Source of the DNA: Trueperaceae bacterium
GTDB lineage: Bacteria; Deinococcota; Deinococci; Deinococcales; Trueperaceae
Assembly: GCA_003567075.1 (NCBI GenBank)
Contig: PXAU01000387.1
Span: 1-10,198, forward strand
Length of the DNA stretch: 10,198 nt
Direction: 5' to 3'
The translations under genes and the position numbers were made by a program. Under the pieces are notes generated by a model. It was not told the origin of the DNA, ran no database searches, and saw only the letters and a list, made by a program, of their open reading frames with translations. Shown here one piece after another: positions 1 to 8,047 of this stretch (position 1 is the first letter of the stretch; every line of letters begins with the position of its first letter).

Positions 1-117
1 CGCGTGGTCCGCCCGCCGGCGAGCCTGCCACGCGCCGACGACCGATCGCCGGCTACACGCGTAGACGCCCACCTGAGGGGGCTTCGGACGCGGGTTCGAC
101 TCCCGCCGCCTCCACCA
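1..117 (+). ncRNA. ssrA: tmRNA (ssrA), 3' portion, 5' end outside the window
   Basis: This is the 3' end of transfer-messenger RNA, which rescues ribosomes stalled on mRNAs lacking a stop codon and tags the unfinished protein for degradation. The tRNA-like end is clear. A 5-bp T stem (GCGGG 90-94 with CCCGC 102-106) encloses a TTCGACT loop. The 3' acceptor strand CGCCTCC (107-113) is followed by discriminator A114 and an encoded CCA (115-117). The stretch GGACGCGGGTTC is close to the matching part of E. coli tmRNA. Upstream, 1-7 pairs with 28-34 (CGCGTGG/CCACGCG) and 15-22 pairs with 46-53 (GCCGGCGA/TCGCCGGC). The two helices interlock as an H-type pseudoknot, as expected of the last pseudoknot of tmRNA. 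A small hairpin, CTAC/GTAG (53-56/61-64), follows. The resume codon, the tag reading frame and the alanine-acceptor 5' strand lie before the window, so the tag peptide cannot be read. It could be mistaken for an ordinary tRNA, but no D arm or anticodon arm precedes the T arm. Confidence 0.93.
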
Positions 118-120
118 CGC

Positions 121-159
121 ACGCGCTTCGGGCCGACCAAGCTGGTCGGCCCGACGCGT
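121..159 (+). terminator. Hairpin terminator after tmRNA
   Basis: A long perfect hairpin starts 3 bases after the tmRNA CCA. The inner stem of 12 bp (128-139 with 143-154) has an AGC loop. An outer 5-bp stem (ACGCG 121-125 with CGCGT 155-159) stacks on it across a 2-base bulge at 126-127. There is no T-tract after it, so intrinsic termination is inferred from position and stability. It could also be a 3' processing or stability element. Confidence 0.65.
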
Positions 160-303
160 TGCCGCGCCGTGCTCGCGCCGTCGTGGCACCGTGCTTGCGC
201 CGCGGTCCCGCCGTTCTCGACCGTCCTTGCCCATGCCGCGCTGCTCGGTATCGCAACCGGTTCCGCAGGCGGCCGATCAGTGGTAGCGCCCCAACGGGGG
301 CCA

Positions 304-312
304 TGCTAGACT
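304..312 (+). promoter_or_regulatory. Extended -10 promoter of the sugar ABC ATPase gene
   Basis: TGCTAGACT fits an extended -10 element (TGnTAnnnT). No convincing -35 hexamer is seen 16-18 bases upstream. Transcription would begin near 319-320, giving a leader of about 38 bases that carries the strong ribosome site AAAGGAGG at 346-353. The same 9-base layout precedes the genes starting at 3523 and 8048, which supports the call. Bases 160-303, upstream of it, show no gene or other recognisable element. Confidence 0.5.
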
Positions 313-357
313 CACTGCAACACGAGTTCGTAACGCACAGTACCCAAAGGAGGACCC

Positions 358-1452
<1,095 letters not shown>

Positions 1453-1484
1453 GCCCCGCTTTCGCGGGCAGCATCGGACGATCC

Positions 1485-1514
1485 GCCCCGGACGCGCCGC
1501 CGCGCGTCCGGGGC
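1485..1514 (+). terminator. Perfect GC hairpin between the sugar ABC ATPase and ABC-F genes
   Basis: A 12-bp perfect stem (1485-1496 GCCCCGGACGCG with 1503-1514) encloses the loop CCGCCG, 32 bases after the upstream stop codon. A smaller hairpin, CCCGC-TTTC-GCGGG, at 1455-1468 precedes it. There is no T-tract. Position and stability suggest a terminator for the upstream gene. The stem ends one base before the -10 box of the next gene and covers that gene's -35 region. Confidence 0.6.
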
Positions 1515-1515
1515 G

Positions 1516-1521
1516 TACACT
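1516..1521 (+). promoter_or_regulatory. -10 box of the ABC-F gene, leaderless configuration
   Basis: TACACT lies 6 bases before the ATG at 1528, so the expected transcription start coincides with the start codon. No Shine-Dalgarno sequence fits between the box and the ATG. The -35 position (about 1493-1498 for a 17-base spacer) shows no consensus and falls inside the preceding hairpin. Confidence 0.5.
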
Positions 1522-1527
1522 TGCCAG

Positions 1528-3498
<1,971 letters not shown>

Positions 3499-3506
3499 GC
3501 GTCGGC

Positions 3507-3515
3507 TGCTAGAGT
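3507..3515 (+). promoter_or_regulatory. Extended -10 promoter of the FAH-family gene, leaderless configuration
   Basis: TGCTAGAGT is an extended -10 element ending 7 bases before the GTG start at 3523. This spacing puts the transcription start at the start codon itself. No Shine-Dalgarno sequence is present and no -35 hexamer is visible. It lies 8 bases after the ABC-F stop codon, so the downstream cluster probably has its own promoter even though the gap between genes is only 24 bases. Confidence 0.55.
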
Positions 3516-3522
3516 GTGACGC

Positions 3523-4287
3523 GTGAAACGCGTCCGCTACCAGAGCTTCGAAGGCATCCACTGGGGTGAGCTGTACGGCGGTGCTGTGCAGCAGCTCAGC
3601 GGCATGATGGGCACGCACACGGGGCACCAGCTGCACCTCTCCGAGGTGACGCTGCTGGCCCCCTGCGAGCCGCGGTTGATCGTGTGCGTGGGCAAGAACT
3701 ACGCCGCGCACGTGGTCGAGATGGGGGGCGCGGCGGACGCCCTGCCGAGCGAGCCAGGCATCTTCCTCAAGGGGCTCAACACGCTCAGCGGGCCGGGCGA
3801 CGACATCCCCTACCCGAGCTGGACCGACGACCTGCAGTACGAGGGCGAGCTGGCGGTGGTGATCGCCCGCCGCATGCGCCACGTGGCAGCGGAGGACGCG
3901 CTCGGGCACGTGCTGGGCTACACCTGCGCGATCGACGTCACCGCGCGCGACAAGCAGCGCAGCGACCTGCAGTGGTTCCGCGGCAAGTCCGCCGACGGCT
4001 TCTGCCCGGTAGGCCCATGGATCGAGACCGACCTCGACCCGAGCGACCTGCGCCTGCGCCCCCTCGTCAACGGCGAGGTGCGTCAGGATGGGCACACCAC
4101 CGACCTGATCTTCGACGTGCCGACGATCTTGTCGTACCTGAGCCGCGTCGTCACGCTCGCGCCCGGCGACGTCGTCCTTACCGGCACGCCGGACGGCGTC
4201 GGGCCGCTGGCGCTGGGAGACCGCGTGGAGGTGTCGATCGAGGGCATCGGCACGCTCGAGAACCGGGTCGCGGACCGGGTCGGTTGA
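3523..4287 (+). CDS. Fumarylacetoacetate hydrolase (FAH) family protein
   Basis: This 254-residue cytoplasmic enzyme belongs to the FAH family, which includes hydrolases, isomerases and decarboxylases of acylpyruvate-like and ring-cleavage dicarboxylic substrates such as HpcE, acylpyruvases and oxaloacetate decarboxylases. The usual metal-binding set is visible: Glu107 and Glu109 in YEGELAVV and Asp138 in AIDVTARD. Lys155 lies in RGKSADGFCPVGP, and the closing motif LTGTPDGVGP spans 219-228. The stretch VCVGKNYAAHVVEMG near residue 60 is also typical of the family. The length fits the short bacterial form, with a brief N-terminal domain. The GTG start follows a -10 box by 7 bases without a ribosome site, so a leaderless mRNA is inferred. 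It heads the tightly spaced cluster with the MBL-fold gene, purN and purD. The substrate cannot be deduced, and no aromatic degradation genes are nearby. Confidence 0.88.
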   Translation: MKRVRYQSFEGIHWGELYGGAVQQLSGMMGTHTGHQLHLSEVTLLAPCEPRLIVCVGKNYAAHVVEMGGAADALPSEPGIFLKGLNTLSGPGDDIPYPSWTDDLQYEGELAVVIARRMRHVAAEDALGHVLGYTCAIDVTARDKQRSDLQWFRGKSADGFCPVGPWIETDLDPSDLRLRPLVNGEVRQDGHTTDLIFDVPTILSYLSRVVTLAPGDVVLTGTPDGVGPLALGDRVEVSIEGIGTLENRVADRVG

Positions 4288-4295
4288 GGTCCGGC

Positions 4296-5279
4296 ATGGC
4301 GCGCGTGCCACCACCATCCGAACGCCTCGGCGACGACGCCGTACTGCTCGACACCGGCCACGCCGGCGCGAGCGGGGTCATCGGCGTCTACCTGGTGCCG
4401 CACGCCGGTGCGGCAGGCCGCGCCGGCCGCTTCGATCTGGTCGAGAGCGGACCGCAGGTCGACATCGCGACGGTGGAGGCCGGCGTACGCGCGCTCGGTC
4501 TCGATCCGGCCGGGGTGGAGCGCGTGCTCGTGACGCACGTGCACCTCGACCACGCCGGCGCTGCGGGGGCGTGGGCCAGCCGCCATGGTGCCCGCGTCGT
4601 GGTGCTGGCTGCGGGTGCCGAGCACCTGCTCGATCCGAGCCGTCTGCTCGCCAGCGCCAGACGCGTGTACGGCGACGCGCTCGAGCAGATCTGGGGCGGC
4701 ATGACGCCGCTCCCCGCCGACGCGCTCGAGGCGGTCGAGGACCAGCAGGAGCTGCGCGTCGGCGGTCGTCGGGTGCGGGTGCTCGCCACGCCCGGCCACG
4801 CCCGCCACCACGCCGCCTTCGTCTGGCCCGACGGCGTGGTGTACACCGGCGACGCCGCCGGGGTGCGCTTCCCCGGCTGGCCGGTGGTGCGCCCTGCGGT
4901 GCCACCACCCGAGCTCGACCTGGCCGCCTGGGACGCCTCCTTCGCCCGGCTCCGTGGGCTCGAGCCGAGCGAGCTGCGGCTGACCCACTTCGGGGCCTTC
5001 GACGACGTCGCCCACCATCTGGCGGCGGCGCAGGAGCGCACCCATGCCTGGGCCGATGCGCTGCTCGCCTGGGCCGACGAAGGCTGCAGCCGAAGCGAGG
5101 CCCAGCAGCGCATCGACGACCTGGCGCGCAGCGAGCTCGAGGCCGTCGGCGCCGACGAGGCCACGGTGCGTCGTTACCTGGCGACGAGCGACGCGATCAT
5201 GACCGTCGCGGGCCTGGAGCGCTACTGGCGCAAGCACCACCCCGAACGCTGGCCCGGCTGGAGCGACGCGCGTGGCTGA
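4296..5279 (+). CDS. Metallo-beta-lactamase-fold hydrolase (glyoxalase II-like group)
   Basis: This 327-residue protein has the full MBL-fold metal site: THVHLDH gives His81, His83, Asp85 and His86; TPGHARHH gives His168; YTGDAAG gives the bridging Asp186; and LTHFG gives His231. A two-metal hydrolytic centre is therefore expected. The C-terminal part, from about 240, is predicted mainly helical and charged, as in other MBL proteins with a helical tail. The ATG at 4296 is preferred because it follows the upstream stop by 8 bases, has GAGG at 4286-4289 six bases before it, and begins just before the first recognisable domain strand (VLLDTGH). The open frame extends further upstream but only as an overlap with the FAH gene. 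It overlaps purN by 8 bases, so translation is probably coupled. The substrate is unknown: thioesters, lactones and phosphodiesters are all possible for this fold, and a beta-lactamase role is unlikely without a secretion signal. Confidence 0.88.
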   Translation: MARVPPPSERLGDDAVLLDTGHAGASGVIGVYLVPHAGAAGRAGRFDLVESGPQVDIATVEAGVRALGLDPAGVERVLVTHVHLDHAGAAGAWASRHGARVVVLAAGAEHLLDPSRLLASARRVYGDALEQIWGGMTPLPADALEAVEDQQELRVGGRRVRVLATPGHARHHAAFVWPDGVVYTGDAAGVRFPGWPVVRPAVPPPELDLAAWDASFARLRGLEPSELRLTHFGAFDDVAHHLAAAQERTHAWADALLAWADEGCSRSEAQQRIDDLARSELEAVGADEATVRRYLATSDAIMTVAGLERYWRKHHPERWPGWSDARG

Positions 5280-5883
5280 CGGTGCCGCCTTCCCCCTCGG
5301 GAGGATGGCCCGGCTGGCGGTCTTCGCCTCGGGCCGCGGATCGAACCTGGCGTCGCTGCTGCGGGCCTTCCCCCCCGGGGGCGACGAGCCGCTGGCGGCG
5401 GTGCGGCTGGTGCTGTCCGACCGTGCGAACGCCGCGGCGCTCGAGCGCGCCCGCGAGGCCGGCGTGCCAGCCGTGCACGTGCCCTTCGGGCGCGATCGCG
5501 TCGCCTTCGAAGCCCGTGCGGAGGCGCTGTTGCGCGAGCACGCGATCGACCTGGTGTGCCTGGCGGGCTTCATGCGGGTGCTCTCGGCGTCGTTCGTCGA
5601 CACCTGGCTGGGGCGCATCCTCAACATCCATCCCAGCCTGCTGCCGGCCTTCCGGGGCCTGCATGCCCAACGCCAGGCTTTGGTGGCCGACGTGCGCGAG
5701 TCCGGTTGCACGGTGCACTTCGTCGATGCCGGCGTCGACACCGGCAGGCCGATCGTGCAGCGGCGCGTGCCGGTCCTGGAGGGTGACGACGAGGACGCCC
5801 TCGCGGCGCGGATCCTGGAGCAGGAGCACCTGGCCTATCCCGAGGCGGTGCGACTGGTGCTGCGAGGGGAAGTGGCGCCGTGA
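5272..5883 (+). CDS. purN: Phosphoribosylglycinamide formyltransferase PurN
   Basis: PurN uses 10-formyltetrahydrofolate to formylate glycinamide ribonucleotide (GAR) to FGAR, the third step of de novo purine synthesis. The phosphate-binding motif FASGRGSNLASLL lies near residue 18. The folate/catalytic segment is LAGFMRVLS, then NIHPSLLPAFRGLH with Asn118 and His120, and Asp156 lies in VDAGVDTGRPIVQ. The Asn-to-Asp distance of 38 residues equals that of E. coli PurN (Asn106, Asp144). The length of 203 residues is normal. Two starts are possible. GTG 5272 overlaps the MBL stop by 8 bases and has TGGAG 8 bases before it. ATG 5305 gives an N-terminus closer to family length, but GGGAGG directly abuts it, which is too close for a good ribosome site. 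I chose GTG with moderate certainty. The last 4 bases overlap purD, which carries out the preceding step. Confidence 0.95.
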   Translation: MADGAAFPLGRMARLAVFASGRGSNLASLLRAFPPGGDEPLAAVRLVLSDRANAAALERAREAGVPAVHVPFGRDRVAFEARAEALLREHAIDLVCLAGFMRVLSASFVDTWLGRILNIHPSLLPAFRGLHAQRQALVADVRESGCTVHFVDAGVDTGRPIVQRRVPVLEGDDEDALAARILEQEHLAYPEAVRLVLRGEVAP

Positions 5884-5908
5884 CCGGCGGCGCCGTGACC
5901 GGCGGCGC
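5874..5908 (+). repeat. Exact 15-bp tandem duplication at the purN/purD junction
   Basis: The unit GGCGCCGTGACCGGC occurs exactly at 5874-5888 and 5889-5903, followed by the first five bases again (5904-5908). It contains the GTGA that forms the purN stop/purD start overlap, so a second in-frame GTG appears at 5895. The 15-base unit keeps the purD frame and adds five residues (TGGAV-like) at its N-terminus. Confidence 0.85.
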
Positions 5909-7154
5909 GCGCGCGCTGGTGGTCGGCGGCGGCGGTCGCGAGCACGCCCTCGCGTGGGCGCTGGCGCGTTCGCCGCGGGTGCGCGAGGTGCTGGCGTCGC
6001 CCGGCAACGCCGGCACCGCCGAGCTGGGCCGCAACCTGCCCGACCCCGGCGACGTGCAGGCCTTGGCGCGAGCCGCCGTCGACGAGGCCGTCGACCTCGT
6101 CGTGATCGGTCCCGAAGCCCCGCTCGTGGCTGGCCTGGCCGACACCTGCCGCGCCCACGGCCTGCTGGTGTACGGGCCGAGCGCCGCCGCAGCGCGACTC
6201 GAGGCCTCGAAGGTCGAGGCCAAGGCCTTCATGCAGCGTCACGGTGTGCCGACGGCTGCCGCCACCACCTGCCACGACGAGGCCGGCGCGCTGGCGCACC
6301 TGCGCGCGCACGGTGCCCCGATTGTGGTCAAGCGCTCGGGTCTGGCTGGCGGCAAGGGCGTCACCGTCGCCCTCGACCTGGCGACGGCCGAGCGGGCCGT
6401 GCGCGCCGCCTTCGCGGCAGGTGACCGCGCGCTGTTGCTGGAGGACTTCCTCGAGGGGCAAGAGGTGTCGCTGCTGGTGGTGTGCGACGGTCGCACGGCG
6501 CTGCCGCTGCCGCTGGTGCAGGACTACAAGCAGGCGTACGACGGTGACCGCGGTCCCATGACCGGCGGGATGGGCACCGTCGCGCCGGTCGGGTTGCTCG
6601 ACCGCGCCGCCTTGGGCGAGGTGATGGAGCGGGTCGTGCACCCGACGCTCGACGGCATGCGGGCAGAGGGCACGCCCTTCGTGGGCACGCTGTTCGTGGG
6701 CCTGATGCTCACCCCCGCGGGAGCCAGCGTGCTGGAGTACAACGTCCGCTTCGGCGATCCGGAGCTGCAGGCGCTCGTGCCGCTGTTCGACGACGACCTG
6801 TTCGACCTGCTCGACGCGGCCGCCCGAGGTCGGCTCGGGGGGCGTTCGCTGCGCTGGCGCGCCGGTGCCGCGACCTGCGTGGTGCTCGCGGCGCCCGGTT
6901 ACCCCGAGGCGCCCCGCACCGGTACGCCCCTCACGATCCCCCCCGATCTGGGAGACGAGGTGCTGGTGTTCCACGCCGGCACGCGCCGGCAGGACGGTCG
7001 CCTGCTCAGTGCCGGCGGACGCGTGCTGAACGTGGTCGGGTACGGCCCCGACCGGCGTTCTGCGACGGCCCGGGCGTACGCCGCGGCGGCGCGGATCGCG
7101 TTCCCCGGCGTGCACTACCGGCACGACATCGGCGCGCGGCTCGACGCGCCTTGA
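5880..7154 (+). CDS. purD: Phosphoribosylamine-glycine ligase (GAR synthetase) PurD
   Basis: PurD joins phosphoribosylamine to glycine with ATP, making the GAR that PurN then formylates, so two successive enzymes are encoded side by side. The protein has 424 residues, normal for the family. Seen in order: N-terminal VVGGGGREHALAWAL (14-28), SPGNAGTAE, VIGPEAPLVAG, the ATP-grasp lysine and glycine loop KRSGLAGGKGV (151-161), DYKQAYDGDRGPMTGGMGT from 215, and the metal-binding NVRFGDPE (288-295, with Glu286, Asn288 and Glu295). The C-terminal domain is intact to VLNVVGYG. The GTG at 5880 overlaps the purN stop in GTGA and has GAGGGG (5864-5869) upstream. A second in-frame GTG at 5895, created by a short tandem duplication, is an equally reasonable start and would remove five residues. 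It is the last gene of the cluster. purH and other pur genes are not in the window. Confidence 0.96.
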   Translation: MTGGAVTGGARALVVGGGGREHALAWALARSPRVREVLASPGNAGTAELGRNLPDPGDVQALARAAVDEAVDLVVIGPEAPLVAGLADTCRAHGLLVYGPSAAAARLEASKVEAKAFMQRHGVPTAAATTCHDEAGALAHLRAHGAPIVVKRSGLAGGKGVTVALDLATAERAVRAAFAAGDRALLLEDFLEGQEVSLLVVCDGRTALPLPLVQDYKQAYDGDRGPMTGGMGTVAPVGLLDRAALGEVMERVVHPTLDGMRAEGTPFVGTLFVGLMLTPAGASVLEYNVRFGDPELQALVPLFDDDLFDLLDAAARGRLGGRSLRWRAGAATCVVLAAPGYPEAPRTGTPLTIPPDLGDEVLVFHAGTRRQDGRLLSAGGRVLNVVGYGPDRRSATARAYAAAARIAFPGVHYRHDIGARLDAP

Positions 7155-7235
7155 CGCCCCCCTCGCCCGGTGCCCGCTCGGCAGCACCCGCCGTCGGTAT
7201 GACGCGCCATGCACGGTGCCCCCGCCGCCTCGCGG

Positions 7236-7241
7236 TATCCT
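7236..7241 (+). promoter_or_regulatory. -10 box of the lipoprotein gene, leaderless configuration
   Basis: TATCCT ends 5 bases before the ATG at 7247, and there is no Shine-Dalgarno sequence between them. This spacing is slightly short but again suggests that the start codon is at or next to the transcription start. The -35 position shows no consensus. The 92-base gap after purD otherwise holds only a weak hairpin. Confidence 0.4.
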
Positions 7242-7246
7242 GTCGC

Positions 7247-7936
7247 ATGCTTCGGCCGATCCTCGTGAGCACGCTCGCCGTCGTTGCCCTGGTCGCTGCC
7301 TGCGCCCCCAGCGTCGAGTCGCCGCGGCTGGAGGTGCAGCAGCTCACCGAGCCCGTCACCTTCTACCCGCGCCAGACGGGTGCACGCTGGGCCTACGTGG
7401 CCGACGGCGCCGCGCTCGACGGCATCCGCTACGTCGAGACGGTCGAGGGACCGTCGGTCATCGATGGCGATGTGTGGATCGCCTTCCGGCTCGTCGGCGG
7501 TGGACAGGACGTCACGCACTACCGCCAGTTCCGTGACGACGGCGTCTACCTGCGGCGGCAGACGCGTCCCGGCGCCATCATCGACTTCGATCCACCCATC
7601 CGTGAGTACCCCAGGCAGGCCGAGTTGCGCGTCGGCCTGACCTGGCGTGCCGATACGGTGGCCGACCAACGCTACCCGACGGCGGCGCCCGGCCTGCGGC
7701 ACGTCACGCTGCCGGTCGAGTACGTCTACACGGTGCTCGACCAGCGCCCCGTGACCGTCGCCGGGGAGCGCTACGAGGTGTACGTCATCGACCGCACGGT
7801 GCGCCAGTTCGACGAGGACGGCGGCGTGGCCGACGAACTCTCGCGCATCAGCTGGTTCGCGCCCTACGTGGGCACCGTCCGACACGAGAACGGTTGGTTC
7901 CTGGTCGAGACGAACGTGCGTGCCCCGCAGCCGTGA
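7247..7936 (+). CDS. Predicted lipoprotein of unknown function
   Basis: This 229-residue protein begins with a short lipoprotein signal: Arg3, a hydrophobic core (about 5-16) and the lipobox VAAC, giving Cys19 as the expected lipidated residue. The mature protein should sit on the outer face of a membrane. No enzyme motif is seen. The body alternates polar and aromatic or valine-rich segments, as in beta-sheet proteins, and includes YPRQTGARWAYV near residue 42, two later ...VEYVYTVLD/YEVYVIDRT strands, and WFAPYVGTVRHENGWFLVET at the end. Such 'YP...G..W.Y' to 'WFAP.VG.V' bracketing is, from memory, seen in uncharacterised bacterial lipoproteins. The frame is open for 32 codons upstream, but that stretch is Arg/Pro-rich and would bury the signal peptide. 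The ATG at 7247 also follows a -10 box, so it is preferred. The function is unknown, and no neighbour suggests one. Confidence 0.8.
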   Translation: MLRPILVSTLAVVALVAACAPSVESPRLEVQQLTEPVTFYPRQTGARWAYVADGAALDGIRYVETVEGPSVIDGDVWIAFRLVGGGQDVTHYRQFRDDGVYLRRQTRPGAIIDFDPPIREYPRQAELRVGLTWRADTVADQRYPTAAPGLRHVTLPVEYVYTVLDQRPVTVAGERYEVYVIDRTVRQFDEDGGVADELSRISWFAPYVGTVRHENGWFLVETNVRAPQP

Positions 7937-8007
7937 GCCGATCGCCGCCAGCGCCGTCGGTGAGGCCGTGACCTTGTGCCAGGCCACCAATTGGACGAAC
8001 GCCGCCC

Positions 8008-8016
8008 TGCTACGCT
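8008..8016 (+). promoter_or_regulatory. Extended -10 promoter of dxs
   Basis: TGCTACGCT matches the TGnTAnnnT layout seen before two other genes here. A possible -35, TTGGAC (7991-7996), is only 14 bases from the -10 hexamer, too close for a standard promoter, so the extended -10 probably carries recognition. Transcription from about 8023 gives a leader of about 25 bases containing GGGGAGG (8034-8040), seven bases before the GTG at 8048. Confidence 0.45.
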
Positions 8017-8047
8017 ACCGGCGGTTGCCATGTGGGGAGGGACGCAC

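Noticed and set aside
3684..4295. Upstream in-frame extension of the MBL-fold gene (204 codons)
   Set aside because: The extension overlaps the well-supported FAH gene and translates to Arg/Pro-rich sequence. The ATG at 4296 has good spacing and a ribosome site.
7169..7188. Possible terminator after purD (GGTGC ... GCACC)
   Set aside because: The stem is only 5 bp with an unpaired or competing interior and no T-tract, which is too weak to list as a feature in GC-rich DNA.
7976..8047. Longer dxs starting at GTG 7976 or ATG 8030
   Set aside because: 7976 lies upstream of the predicted promoter and neither site has a suitable Shine-Dalgarno. GTG 8048 has GGGGAGG at 7 bases and matches family N-termini.
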